Shown here in pieces: positions 1 to 7,156 of a DNA stretch of 12,019 bases; the stretch's first letter is position 1, and every line of letters begins with the position of its first letter. Made by a program: the position numbers and the translations under genes. The notes beneath the pieces were generated by a model that saw nothing but the letters and a program-made list of their open reading frames with translations, did no database searches and was not told the DNA's origin. The stretch is from JBJHAX01 sp050480705. Lineage in GTDB: Bacteria; Actinomycetota; Nitriliruptoria; Nitriliruptorales; Nitriliruptoraceae. The stretch spans positions 1-12,019 of the forward strand of contig JBJHAX010000055.1 in NCBI GenBank assembly GCA_050480705.1, read 5' to 3'.

Positions 1-113
1 GCTTCCTCCCCCCGACACCTCACGATGCCGCCGTTGCCATCGGCTCGGTCAGGCATCACCACCCAACCCCGGGGACTACCACCTCGGAAGCAATCGCCCA
101 TGCCGGGCGTACA

Positions 114-152
114 CGAGGAGGGGCGCCCGCGTACGCCGGGCGCCCCTCCTCG
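114..152 (+). terminator. Strong perfect hairpin, likely terminator or mRNA-stabilising stem
   Basis: Positions 114-129 and 137-152 are exact reverse complements, giving a 16-bp perfect GC-rich stem with a 7-nt loop (CGTACGC). No T-tract follows, so this is not a classical intrinsic terminator. GC-rich stems without a U-tract are common at gene ends in high-GC actinobacteria. It lies about 110 nt upstream of the ATPase start. It could end transcription from an upstream gene, or protect the 3' end of a more abundant upstream transcript, as often happens between a binding-protein gene and its transporter genes. Orientation is inferred from the + strand operon that follows. Confidence 0.6.
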
Positions 153-186
153 CCGTCCAGGCACGACAGGGACACACGTCACGCGG

Positions 187-197
187 TTCGGACCGAA
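187..197. repeat. Short palindrome TTCGG-A-CCGAA, possible operator
   Basis: TTCGGACCGAA is an 11-nt palindrome with a single central base. It lies just upstream of the weak -35-like hexamer at 203-208 and about 63 nt before the ATPase start. Its position would suit a small operator for a regulator of the importer operon, but the arms are only 5 bp and could occur by chance in GC-rich DNA. Confidence 0.2.
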
Positions 198-202
198 GTT
201 CC

Positions 203-231
203 CTGACAGCGTCCGGAATCGACGCGATAGC
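203..231 (+). promoter_or_regulatory. Weak promoter candidate for the importer operon
   Basis: CTGACA (203-208) matches the -35 consensus TTGACA at five of six bases. A 17-nt spacer separates it from GATAGC (226-231), a poor -10 match that keeps only the central ATA. The inferred start of transcription would fall roughly 20 nt before the GTG start at 260. Actinobacterial promoters often have weak hexamers, so this is a suggestion from spacing and position only. Confidence 0.25.
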
Positions 232-259
232 GTGCGCGTAGTACGAACGGAGGGAGCGG

Positions 260-1792
260 GTGAAGCTCGAGCTGCGGGGCATCACGAAGCGGTTCCCGGG
301 CGTCATCGCCAACGACCACGTGGACCTGGTCGTCGAACCGGGCGAGGTCCACGGCCTTCTCGGCGAGAACGGCGCGGGCAAGTCGACGCTCATGAACATC
401 CTGTACGGGCTCTACACCGCCGACGACGGTGAGATCCTCCTCGACGACCGCCCTGTACGCCTCGCCGACCCCGGCGACGCGATCGATCTCGGCATCGGGA
501 TGGTCCACCAGCACTTCATGCTTATCCCGGTGTTCACCGTGGCCGAGAACATCGTCCTTGGCGTCGAACAGACCAGCCAGCTCGGACGTCTTGACCGGCA
601 ACGCGCCTCCGAGGACGTGCGCGCGCTGGCGGAGCGCAGCGGACTGCCCGTCGACCCCGACGCACTCGTCGAGGAACTCCCCGTCGGCATCCAGCAACGG
701 GTCGAGATCCTCAAGGCGCTGTACCGCGAAGCACGCCTGCTCATCCTCGACGAGCCGACGGCGGTCCTCACCCCGCAGGAAATCGACGACCTGTTCGAGG
801 CGATCCGCGGGTTCACCGCCGACGGCCGCTCCGTGATCTTCATCTCCCACAAGCTTCGCGAGCACCGGGCGATCGCGGACCGGGTGAGCGTGCTGCGACG
901 AGGGAAGCTCGTCGGGACCGCCGATCCTCGCGAAGCGAGCGAACAGGAACTCGCGAACCTGATGGTCGGACGGCCCGTCGACCTCGTCATCGACAAACCG
1001 AAAGCGAGACCCGCCGAGGTGATCCTCGACGTGCGTGACCTCGTCGTCCAGGATTCCACCGGCAAGACGACTGTCGACGACGTCGGGTTCGAGGTCCGTC
1101 GCGGCGAGATCCTCGCGATCGCGGGCGTGGAGGGCAACGGTCAGACCCCGCTGGTGCGCGCAGTCACCGGGCTCCAACCGATCACGTCGGGCTCGGTCAC
1201 GGTCGCTGGCGTGCCCGTCGCCGGCCGGACCCGCAAAGAAGTCCTGCGTGGCGGTGTCGGGCACATTCCCGAGGACCGGGGCCGCGACGGTCTCATCGCG
1301 GAGTTCTCGGTCGCAGAGAACATCGTGCTCAACCTGTGGGACGTCGAACCGTTCGCACATCGTGGGACGCTGCAGTTCGACGTGATCGCCGAGCACGCCA
1401 AGCGGCTCGTCGAAGCCTACGACGTTCGCACACCGTCGGTCTCCACCCCGGCCGGCACCCTCTCGGGCGGAAACCAGCAGAAGCTGGTGGTCGCTCGCGA
1501 GTTCGACCAGGAGATCGACCTGCTCGTGGCATCGCAGCCCACCCGTGGCATCGATGTCGGCTCGATCGAGTACATCCACAAGCAGCTGATCGCCAAACGG
1601 GACGAAGGCACGGCGGTCGTGCTCGTGTCCTCCGAACTCGACGAGGTCCTCGCCTTGGCTGACCGGATCGCGGTGATGTTCCACGGACGCCTGGTCGGTC
1701 CCTTCGACACACCGATGGCCAAGGAAGCCGTCGGCCGGCTCATGGCGGGCGCGGACCCCGACGACGTCATGGGCAGCGGAGCGTCGACATGA
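260..1792 (+). CDS. BMP/nucleoside-type ABC importer, double ATP-binding subunit
   Basis: This is a 510-residue protein with two fused ATPase domains, the ATP-hydrolysing subunit of a type I importer at the inner face of the membrane. Domain 1 is canonical: Walker A GENGAGKST (35-43), signature region LPVGIQQ (140-146) and Walker B LLILDEPT (160-167). Domain 2 has Walker A GVEGNGQT (289-296), with Gln295 in place of Lys, a perfect LSGGNQQ signature (401-407), and ASQPTRG (424-430) where Walker B would carry Asp-Glu. This asymmetry is typical of the YufO/NupO (COG3845) and sugar RbsA/MglA-like families, so it is not a sign of decay. With the two following permeases it resembles the Bacillus subtilis NupOPQ guanosine importer. 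The substrate is inferred, and a simple sugar is the alternative. The GTG start is preceded by GGAGGGA (249-255). The stop overlaps the next start by ATGA. Confidence 0.93.
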   Translation: MKLELRGITKRFPGVIANDHVDLVVEPGEVHGLLGENGAGKSTLMNILYGLYTADDGEILLDDRPVRLADPGDAIDLGIGMVHQHFMLIPVFTVAENIVLGVEQTSQLGRLDRQRASEDVRALAERSGLPVDPDALVEELPVGIQQRVEILKALYREARLLILDEPTAVLTPQEIDDLFEAIRGFTADGRSVIFISHKLREHRAIADRVSVLRRGKLVGTADPREASEQELANLMVGRPVDLVIDKPKARPAEVILDVRDLVVQDSTGKTTVDDVGFEVRRGEILAIAGVEGNGQTPLVRAVTGLQPITSGSVTVAGVPVAGRTRKEVLRGGVGHIPEDRGRDGLIAEFSVAENIVLNLWDVEPFAHRGTLQFDVIAEHAKRLVEAYDVRTPSVSTPAGTLSGGNQQKLVVAREFDQEIDLLVASQPTRGIDVGSIEYIHKQLIAKRDEGTAVVLVSSELDEVLALADRIAVMFHGRLVGPFDTPMAKEAVGRLMAGADPDDVMGSGAST

Positions 1793-3078
1793 CCGACAAC
1801 GAACTGCACGACGAGCGCCCGAAGGAGTCTGACGTCCCCGACGAGGAACGCAGGCGCCGTGAAGAGATCCAGGCGGCACGCGAACGCGAAGCCGACGCGT
1901 TCACGATCGGCCTCGAAGCCAGTTTCACGCAGCGCCTCGTCGCGGCGCTGACCGGAACCAGCGTCGTCGTCACGATCCTCGCGTTCGTCTCGGCGTTGGT
2001 GATCGGCGGCTTCATCATCGCCCTGTCCGAGGGACACGTACGCGAGGCGCTCGGGTACTTCACCGCCCGTCCCAGCGACACCTTCTCGCTGGCTTGGGCG
2101 AGCGTGAGTGACGCCTACGCCGCACTTCTGCGCGGATCACTCGGTGGCCGCTCACAACTGTCGGAAACCTTCGTCTCCGCGACGCCGCTGATCCTGACCG
2201 GGCTCGCCGTCGCCGTGCCGCTGCGCGCCGGGCTGTTCAACATCGGGGCGGAGGGTCAGCTCGTCGCCGGTGGCATGGCCGCGGGCTTCGTCGGCTTCGC
2301 GCTCACCGGCCTGCCGCTCATCATCCACCTGCCGCTGGCGATCCTCGCGGGGATGGCGGCGGGTGCGGCGTACGGGTGGGTGCCGGGCATCCTCAAGGCG
2401 CGCACGGGGGCGCATGAGGTCATCTCGACGATCATGCTCAACAACATCGCGCTGCTCGTGAGCGCCTGGTTGATCTCGACGACGCTGTTCAGGCGTCCCG
2501 ACCGCCTCGACCCGATCTCGAGATCGGTCGAGGAGTCCGCCCGTTTCCCCCGCTTCGTACCTGAGCTGCGCGTCAACGCTTCGCTGCTCATGGCGATCGC
2601 ACTCGGCGTGGTCGTGTTCTGGCTCGTCGAACGGTCGACCCGCGGTTTCGAACTCAACGCCGTGGGGTTGAATCCCGATGCCGCCACCGTCGCAGGCATG
2701 GATCCCAAACGGACCGTGGTCCTCGCCTTCTCCACCGGTGGCGCGCTCGCGGGTGCTGCGGGGGCAGCAGCGATCCTCGGCATCCAGCACCGCCTCACGA
2801 TCGGATTCTCGGCAGGGCTCGGCTTCGACGGCATCACCGTCGCGCTGCTCGGGCGTGGCCGCATCGGCGGCACGATTGCTGCGGGCCTCCTCATGGGCGC
2901 GCTGAAAGCGGGTGGACGCGCGATGCAGGCCCAGACCGGCACGTCACTGGACCTCACGCTCGTCATCCAGGCGCTGATCATCGTGTTCATCGCGGCGCCG
3001 GGCCTCGTACGGGCGATCTTCAGGATCAAGGCCGACGAACTGGCGACCGGCCAGGTCGCAAAGGGGTGGGGAACGTGA
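1789..3078 (+). CDS. ABC importer permease, YufP/NupP-like
   Basis: This 429-residue integral membrane protein is the first of two permease subunits forming the translocation path of the nucleoside-type importer. Diagnostic motifs are FNIGAEGQ (150-157), conserved in this permease family (BPD_transp_2, COG4603), and HEVISTIMLNNIAL (209-222), a cytoplasmic loop region likely to contact the ATPase. Many hydrophobic helices follow, ending near residue 415. The first roughly 45 residues are unusual: highly charged, with an Arg/Glu-rich run at 19-35 that could form a short helix or coiled coil before the first membrane span (about 54-80). Family members that I recall are nearer 350-370 residues, so this tail is extra. 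The ATG overlaps the ATPase stop by 4 nt, implying translational coupling. The stop overlaps the next gene's GTG start in the same way. Confidence 0.92.
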   Translation: MTDNELHDERPKESDVPDEERRRREEIQAAREREADAFTIGLEASFTQRLVAALTGTSVVVTILAFVSALVIGGFIIALSEGHVREALGYFTARPSDTFSLAWASVSDAYAALLRGSLGGRSQLSETFVSATPLILTGLAVAVPLRAGLFNIGAEGQLVAGGMAAGFVGFALTGLPLIIHLPLAILAGMAAGAAYGWVPGILKARTGAHEVISTIMLNNIALLVSAWLISTTLFRRPDRLDPISRSVEESARFPRFVPELRVNASLLMAIALGVVVFWLVERSTRGFELNAVGLNPDAATVAGMDPKRTVVLAFSTGGALAGAAGAAAILGIQHRLTIGFSAGLGFDGITVALLGRGRIGGTIAAGLLMGALKAGGRAMQAQTGTSLDLTLVIQALIIVFIAAPGLVRAIFRIKADELATGQVAKGWGT

Positions 3079-4352
3079 CCGAACCGACGGCACCCGTTCT
3101 TCAGGCGGACCGCACACAGTTCGAACTGCGGCGGCGCAACCGCCGTTTCGGCATCTTCTCCCTCGGGCTGTCCGCAGTCATGCTTGCCGTGTTCGCCACG
3201 TCGACCCGCGGCGACACGGCGACGTTCGTGCTCAACGACGCGCGCGGTCAGCTGCTGATGCTGCCCAACCTGCGCGTTTCGGTCGTCCCGGCCGTCCTGG
3301 TGCTGACCGGCGCGGTCCTCGTCATCGCCTACCGGCAGCTCACACGCGGCTTCGGTTCGAAGACGATCGTGATGGTCGGCGTCGTCGCCGGCCTGTTCGT
3401 GCTCGCATTCCTCACCTGGGCCGCTGCCGACGGTTCGCTGTCGTTGGTCGGCCTGCTGCGCGGCACGGTGGCACGCGCCACACCGATCGCGCTGGGCGCG
3501 ATGGCCGGTGTGCTGTGTGAACGCGCCGGCGTGATCAACATCTCGATCGAAGGCCAGTTCCTCGCTGGAGCGTTCACCGCCGCGCTGTTCGCATCCATGG
3601 CGAGCAACCCGTGGGTCGGACTGCTGGGCGGCATCGGGGCGGGCGTGCTCGTCGCGCTGATGCTCGCCGGGCTCACCATCCGCTTCCGCGCCGATCAGAT
3701 CGTCGTGGGGGTCGTCCTGATCGTGTTCGCGACCGGGGTGACCTCGTTCCTGACGACACAGATCCTGGTTCCGAACCCTCATCTGAATGCACCGAGCCGG
3801 TTTCCGACCCTCGCCATCCCGGTGCTCAGCGAGATCCCGCTGATCGGGCCGGTGTTCTTCCGGCAGTCGGTGATCGTGTTCGGCATGCTCGCCGCTGTGC
3901 TGTGGCTGCAGTACTCGCTGTTCCAGACCCGGTGGGGCCTGCGCCTTCGTTCCGTCGGCGAGCACCCCAAGGCCGCCGACACCGTCGGCATCAAGGTGCT
4001 CGCGACCCGCTACAAGGCCGTGCTGCTGGGTGGCGTGTTCGCAGGCATCGGCGGTGCCTACTTCACGCTGGACGCCGTCGGGTCGTTCTCGAAGGACATG
4101 TCGGGAGGACGCGGATTCATCGCACTCGCCGCCATGCTGGTCGGGCGCTACAGCCCTGTCGGTGCGTTCGGAGCGGCGCTGATCTTCGGGTTCGCCGACT
4201 CGCTGGCGACCTCACTGCAGCTGTTGCGTGTGCCAGTGCCGTCGAATCTGCTGCTCACCGCGCCCTACCTGGTGACCATCCTCGTGGTCGCCGGGCTGAT
4301 CGGACGCCTGCGTCCACCTGCTGCGGACGGCAAGCCGTACGTCAAGGAGTGA
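3075..4352 (+). CDS. ABC importer permease, YufQ/NupQ-like, with N-terminal membrane extension
   Basis: This is the second permease subunit (425 residues from this start) of the nucleoside-type importer. The core carries ERAGVINISIEGQF (149-162), the motif matching NIGAEGQ in the partner, followed by several hydrophobic helices; this pattern is COG1079-like. Before the core are about 120 residues with three probable extra membrane spans (about 25-43, 68-88 and 97-116), whereas Bacillus-type members begin almost directly at the core. I prefer the GTG at 3075. AAGGGG (3061-3066) lies 8 nt before it, and it gives the GTGA overlap seen at other junctions in this window. The in-frame GTG at 3066 would add three residues but overlaps that Shine-Dalgarno site. 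The gene converges on etfA with a gap of only 34 nt, in which I see no convincing terminator. Confidence 0.9.
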   Translation: MTEPTAPVLQADRTQFELRRRNRRFGIFSLGLSAVMLAVFATSTRGDTATFVLNDARGQLLMLPNLRVSVVPAVLVLTGAVLVIAYRQLTRGFGSKTIVMVGVVAGLFVLAFLTWAAADGSLSLVGLLRGTVARATPIALGAMAGVLCERAGVINISIEGQFLAGAFTAALFASMASNPWVGLLGGIGAGVLVALMLAGLTIRFRADQIVVGVVLIVFATGVTSFLTTQILVPNPHLNAPSRFPTLAIPVLSEIPLIGPVFFRQSVIVFGMLAAVLWLQYSLFQTRWGLRLRSVGEHPKAADTVGIKVLATRYKAVLLGGVFAGIGGAYFTLDAVGSFSKDMSGGRGFIALAAMLVGRYSPVGAFGAALIFGFADSLATSLQLLRVPVPSNLLLTAPYLVTILVVAGLIGRLRPPAADGKPYVKE

Positions 4353-4386
4353 TCGGGCTGCCGGTCGTGACGGGCTCGAACCACTC

Positions 4387-5370
4387 CTAGTCGCGACGCT
4401 TGTCGATTTCCTCGATGAGTCGCGGCACGACGTCGTAGAGATCACCGACCACGCCGAAGTCGGCGATCTGGAAGATCGGTGCGTCCGCGTCCTTGTTGAT
4501 CGCCACAATGTGCTGCGAGGTCTGCATCCCGGCCCGGTGCTGGATCGCACCGGAGATCCCCGCGCCGATGTAGAGCATGGGCGCGATGGTTCGACCGGTC
4601 TGTCCGACCTGGTAGCGATGCGGGTACCAGCCGGCGTCGGTGGCGGCACGTGACGCGCCGACCCCGGCCCCGAGCGTGTCGGCGAGGCGCTCCATGAGCT
4701 CGAACCCGCTCTCCTTACCCAGCCCGCGCCCGCCGGCGACGACGACCGATGCTTCGCCGATGTCGGGCCGTCCTGCAGACGCCTGTTTCGAGACCTCCAC
4801 GACCTTCGCGGCGCGAGCGGTGTCCGCCAGTGACACCTCCACGGCGACCAGTTCGGGCTCACCACCTCCCGAGGGTTGCGCCGTGAACGCGTTCGAAGCG
4901 ACACCAAGCAGGGCGCGGTGGTCGTCGGCGACACGAGAGGTCGTGATGAGCTCGCCGCCGAACACCTCCTTGGTCGCGACCGTCCGGCCGTCCTCGACGC
5001 CCAGCCCGGTGCAGTCGGTGATGACGCCCGCCCCGAGCCTGACGGCCAGCCGGGCGGCAACGTCCTTGACGTGGTTGGTCGAGCCGAACAGAAGGGTCTG
5101 CGCGCCAGACACCTCGAAGATCTGCTCGAGGGCCTCGACCTGCGGCAGGGTCACGTAGGCCTGTGCCGCGTCGTCGTCCCAGTGGTAGACGCGTTGCGCG
5201 CCGTGTTCGCCGAGTTCGGCCGCCGCGTCACTCGCGCCGGGACCGAGCCAGACGGCCGCGATCACCTCGCCCGAGTCGGCCGCGAGGTGGCGGGCCGCCG
5301 CGAGCAACTGCAGCCCCAGCTTGCGGGGCGCACCGTCGGCGTGATCGATCAGGACGAGCAGCTCGCTCAT
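4387..5370 (-). CDS. etfA: Electron transfer flavoprotein subunit alpha
   Basis: This 327-residue subunit carries the FAD of the soluble heterodimeric ETF, which takes electrons from acyl-CoA and other dehydrogenases and passes them to ETF-quinone oxidoreductase. The N-terminal half is the ETF alpha/beta fold. The C-terminal FAD domain is clear: GGRGLGKE (213-220, with FAD-contacting Arg215), SRAATDAGW (240-248), QVGQTGR (254-260) and the signature region running from LYIGAGISGAIQH (266-278) to NKD (292-294). Length matches the family (about 310-335). The start is taken at the ATG at 5370, because GGGAG lies upstream at the right distance and the product begins MSELLVLIDH as in homologues. 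An in-frame GTG at 5388 would add six residues. It lies 61 nt downstream of etfB, probably on the same transcript. Confidence 0.96.
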   Translation of the reverse strand: MSELLVLIDHADGAPRKLGLQLLAAARHLAADSGEVIAAVWLGPGASDAAAELGEHGAQRVYHWDDDAAQAYVTLPQVEALEQIFEVSGAQTLLFGSTNHVKDVAARLAVRLGAGVITDCTGLGVEDGRTVATKEVFGGELITTSRVADDHRALLGVASNAFTAQPSGGGEPELVAVEVSLADTARAAKVVEVSKQASAGRPDIGEASVVVAGGRGLGKESGFELMERLADTLGAGVGASRAATDAGWYPHRYQVGQTGRTIAPMLYIGAGISGAIQHRAGMQTSQHIVAINKDADAPIFQIADFGVVGDLYDVVPRLIEEIDKRRD

Positions 5371-5431
5371 GGATTCTTCTCCCGGCACGTCGCTCGGCGC
5401 CGCTGTTCAGCGCCGGCAGGGCAGTGCTGCC

Positions 5432-6217
5432 TCAGATGAACTTCTTGGATGCCAGCCACTCGGCGAGCGCCTCAGCGGCCGAACCCGAACCGTCGTCTTC
5501 GACGATGGTTCCGGGTTCCTTGGGTGGTCGAGGTTCGAAGGTGTACATCGTGGCTGCTGCCGACCCCGCCCCGACCTCGGCGGCGTCGAGACCCAGATCG
5601 GCGAGCGAGCGGACCTCGAGCGGCTTCGACTTGGCAGCCATGATGCCCTTGAACGACGGGTAGCGCGGCTCGTTGATCGCCTCGACGACACTCACGACCG
5701 CAGGCAGCGTCGACTCGACGACGTCGTGGCCTTCCTCGTGCTCGCGGTGGACGATCACGCGGTCGCCGTCGACCTCCAGGTAACGGGCGTAGGTCAGGCT
5801 CGGCAGGCCCAGCAGCTCGGCGACCGCCGCAGGCACCAACGACGTTCGCGCGTCCGTCGACTGGTTGCCGAACACCAGCAGGTCGAACTCGAGCGACTCG
5901 ACGGCTCTGGCGATGACACGGGCCGTGCCGAGCGCATCCGATCCGGCGATCGCGTCGTCGGTGACCTGCACGGCGGCGTCGAGGCCGTAGCTGAGCGCCT
6001 TGCGCACCGTCGACTGCGCGGATTCTGGCCCGACGAGCAACGCGGTCACCTCGGCGTCGTGGGCCTCCTTGAGACGCAACGACTCCTCGATGGCGAATTC
6101 GTTGACGGGACACAGCACGGCTTCGCCGGCCTCGCGATCGACGGTCAGCGTGTCGGCGTCGATGACCTTCTCGCCCGCAGTGTCGGGCACACGCTTGACG
6201 GGGACGATGACCTTCAT
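5432..6217 (-). CDS. etfB: Electron transfer flavoprotein subunit beta
   Basis: This 261-residue subunit binds AMP and contacts partner dehydrogenases in the ETF heterodimer. The N-terminus MKVIVPVKRVPDT is the family hallmark. It is followed by VNEFAIEESLRLKE (AMP-domain helix), FGNQSTDARTSLVPAAVAEL (equivalent of the GxQxxDxDTxQ nucleotide loop), the ETF-beta signature region EEGHDVVESTLPAVVSV, and INEPRYPSFKGIMAAKSKPL near the C-terminus. The length is normal. The ATG at 6217 is chosen because AGAGG lies about 7 nt upstream. Another in-frame ATG at 6232 (product MRGCRMKV...) overlaps that site. The gene order etfB-etfA is common. The upstream same-strand small membrane protein gene ends 85 nt before this start, so etfBA may be transcribed with it or from its own promoter in that gap. 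Confidence 0.96.
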   Translation of the reverse strand: MKVIVPVKRVPDTAGEKVIDADTLTVDREAGEAVLCPVNEFAIEESLRLKEAHDAEVTALLVGPESAQSTVRKALSYGLDAAVQVTDDAIAGSDALGTARVIARAVESLEFDLLVFGNQSTDARTSLVPAAVAELLGLPSLTYARYLEVDGDRVIVHREHEEGHDVVESTLPAVVSVVEAINEPRYPSFKGIMAAKSKPLEVRSLADLGLDAAEVGAGSAAATMYTFEPRPPKEPGTIVEDDGSGSAAEALAEWLASKKFI

Positions 6218-6302
6218 TCGGCAACCTCTCATGGCCTCGACGGCCGCAGACACCGGCAACGGGCCGGCAGCGGCGTCACGGGCGACGCTCGGCGAGGCTA
6301 GG

Positions 6303-6590
6303 TCAGCCCTGTGCCGATCGCCCAATCCGGCGACGACGCCTGCGCAGTTCGACGAGCCGACCGGCGACGCCGACCAACGGCACGAGCACCGCACCCACAG
6401 CCATCGCGGCGGGCAACGCCCAACCACGGATCAACGCCGCACCGGCACCGACGAGCACGCCGTAGGGCACCAGCGCGACCGGCACCCAGCGGGCCCGACG
6501 ATCGGCTTCGAGGCGGCGCTGGGTCACGGTCGCCCCCACGGCGCCGAGAGCGAGAAGCGCCACGCCGGCGACCACGATGATCGGTCCCAT
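6303..6590 (-). CDS. Small three-helix membrane protein of unknown function
   Basis: I do not recognise this 95-residue protein. It has three hydrophobic stretches, about residues 2-22, 36-55 and 57-80. A short Arg-containing loop (RRLEADRRAR) separates the first two, and a very basic tail (ELRRRRRRIG) follows the third. By the positive-inside rule the tail is probably cytoplasmic. The ATG at 6590 is preferred because GGGAAGG lies 6-7 nt upstream and the product starts directly with the first helix. A longer in-frame reading to 6647 adds an Arg-rich, poorly conserved-looking segment. It lies upstream of etfBA on the same strand (85-nt gap) and diverges from the copper-chaperone operon across 80 nt. 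A role in respiration is possible from context only. Confidence 0.6.
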   Translation of the reverse strand: MGPIIVVAGVALLALGAVGATVTQRRLEADRRARWVPVALVPYGVLVGAGAALIRGWALPAAMAVGAVLVPLVGVAGRLVELRRRRRRIGRSAQG

Positions 6591-6637
6591 GGAGCGCCTT
6601 CCCGCGTGTACCGCCGGGCTCAGCGTAGGCCGTAGCC

Positions 6638-6659
6638 TGATCGCCACCTGTCACGATCA
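6638..6659. promoter_or_regulatory. Inverted repeat TGATCG-N10-CGATCA in a divergent promoter region
   Basis: Perfect 6-bp arms (6638-6643 and 6654-6659) are separated by 10 nt, giving a 16-nt centre-to-centre spacing, about one and a half helical turns. It sits in the 80-nt region between the small membrane protein (-) and the PCuAC gene (+), just upstream of the latter's Shine-Dalgarno site. It could be an operator, for example for a metal-responsive regulator, but no regulator gene is nearby and GATC-rich arms arise easily by chance. No convincing -10/-35 pair was identified in this interval. Confidence 0.25.
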
Positions 6660-6670
6660 CGAGGGCCCGC

Positions 6671-7156
6671 GTGGTTGCAGTGCATCGCCTCGCAGCGATC
6701 GTCGCCTCGACGGTCGCAACCGTCATGTTCCTGGGCGCGTGCTCTGCGAACGGCACGCCCGACATCAGCGTCGGCGACGCCGAGGCAGGCGCACCTCGAG
6801 CCGGCGCGTCACAGGTGGTGGTGTCGGTGACCAACTCCGGCGACGGCGACGACCGTCTCATCGGGGTGAGCACCCCGGCTGCGCTCGGCGTCGAGATCCA
6901 CCTGACCGAGATCGTCGACCAGCGTGCGACGATGCGCGAGGTCGACGGAGTCGATCTTCCCGCTGGCGAACGGATCCAGTTCCGTCCCGGTGGGCTGCAC
7001 CTGATGCTCGTCGTGCCCGACGCGAGCGTCGAGATCGGCGCCACCTTCCCGTTGACGATGCACTTCGAACGTTCGGACGACGTCACCGTGGAGGTCGACG
7101 TCGTCGATCTTCTCGACCTGTCGGAGCGCGCACTCGAGCAGGAAGACGGGAGATGA
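6671..7156 (+). CDS. PCu(A)C-family periplasmic copper chaperone lipoprotein
   Basis: This 161-residue exported lipoprotein has a hydrophobic signal segment (7-21) and a lipobox LGAC with the lipidated Cys24. The mature domain has the exact copper-binding spacing of the PCu(A)C family, H-X10-M-X21-H-X-M, provided by His77, Met88, His110 and Met112; the last pair sits in PGGLHLML. Members bind Cu(I) outside the membrane and deliver it, with Sco, to the CuA centre of cytochrome c oxidase subunit II. The GTG start at 6671 has GAGGG upstream, and the first ATG (codon 19) lies inside the signal segment, so it cannot be the start. It is the first gene of an operon with sco and ctaG, and its stop overlaps the sco ATG by 4 nt (ATGA). 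Function is well supported by motif and neighbours. Confidence 0.92.
   Translation: MVAVHRLAAIVASTVATVMFLGACSANGTPDISVGDAEAGAPRAGASQVVVSVTNSGDGDDRLIGVSTPAALGVEIHLTEIVDQRATMREVDGVDLPAGERIQFRPGGLHLMLVVPDASVEIGATFPLTMHFERSDDVTVEVDVVDLLDLSERALEQEDGR

Larger units (their letters stand above)
1..259. other. Non-coding leader region upstream of the ABC importer operon
   Basis: I see no recognisable protein end or gene in this stretch. Reading frames through it are open only because of the high GC content, and their translations are low-complexity Pro/Arg-rich strings. It contains a strong perfect hairpin (114-152), a short odd-length palindrome (187-197) and a weak promoter candidate (203-231). The hairpin suggests that an upstream gene ends before the window or just inside its edge. 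In this importer family that gene is often the BMP-type substrate-binding lipoprotein, but none of it can be seen here. Confidence 0.6.

Noticed and set aside
1..259. A partial coding sequence at the left edge, for example the end of a BMP lipoprotein
   Set aside because: No frame on either strand gives a recognisable C-terminus before the hairpin. The frames stay open only because of base composition.
1118..1144. Apparent loss of catalytic residues in the second ATPase domain (Gln295 for Walker A Lys; Ser425/Gln426 for Walker B Asp/Glu)
   Set aside because: These substitutions are usual for the second domain of this importer family, where the first domain carries the consensus motifs, so they do not indicate a pseudogene or new activity.
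179..1879. Long open reading frame on the minus strand (566 codons) opposite the ATPase gene
   Set aside because: It is a mirror of the real gene in GC-rich DNA. The product is rich in Arg, Asp, Glu and His with no recognisable domain, while the opposite strand encodes complete ABC ATPase motifs.
2256..3965. Minus-strand open frame of 569 codons opposite the two permease genes
   Set aside because: It is antisense to two well-supported permeases, has a Gln/Glu/Arg/His-rich low-complexity composition, and spans the gene junction; there is no supporting motif.
5369..6301. Plus-strand open frame of 310 codons opposite etfB
   Set aside because: etfB on the minus strand is a full-length match to its family; this frame is an antisense shadow rich in Asp/Arg/Val/Gly.
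6577..7152. Possible 192-residue N-terminal extension of the Sco protein
   Set aside because: The extension overlaps the PCuAC gene in another frame and is Arg-rich. The Sco signal peptide and lipobox start at the ATG at 7153, which must be the true start for export.
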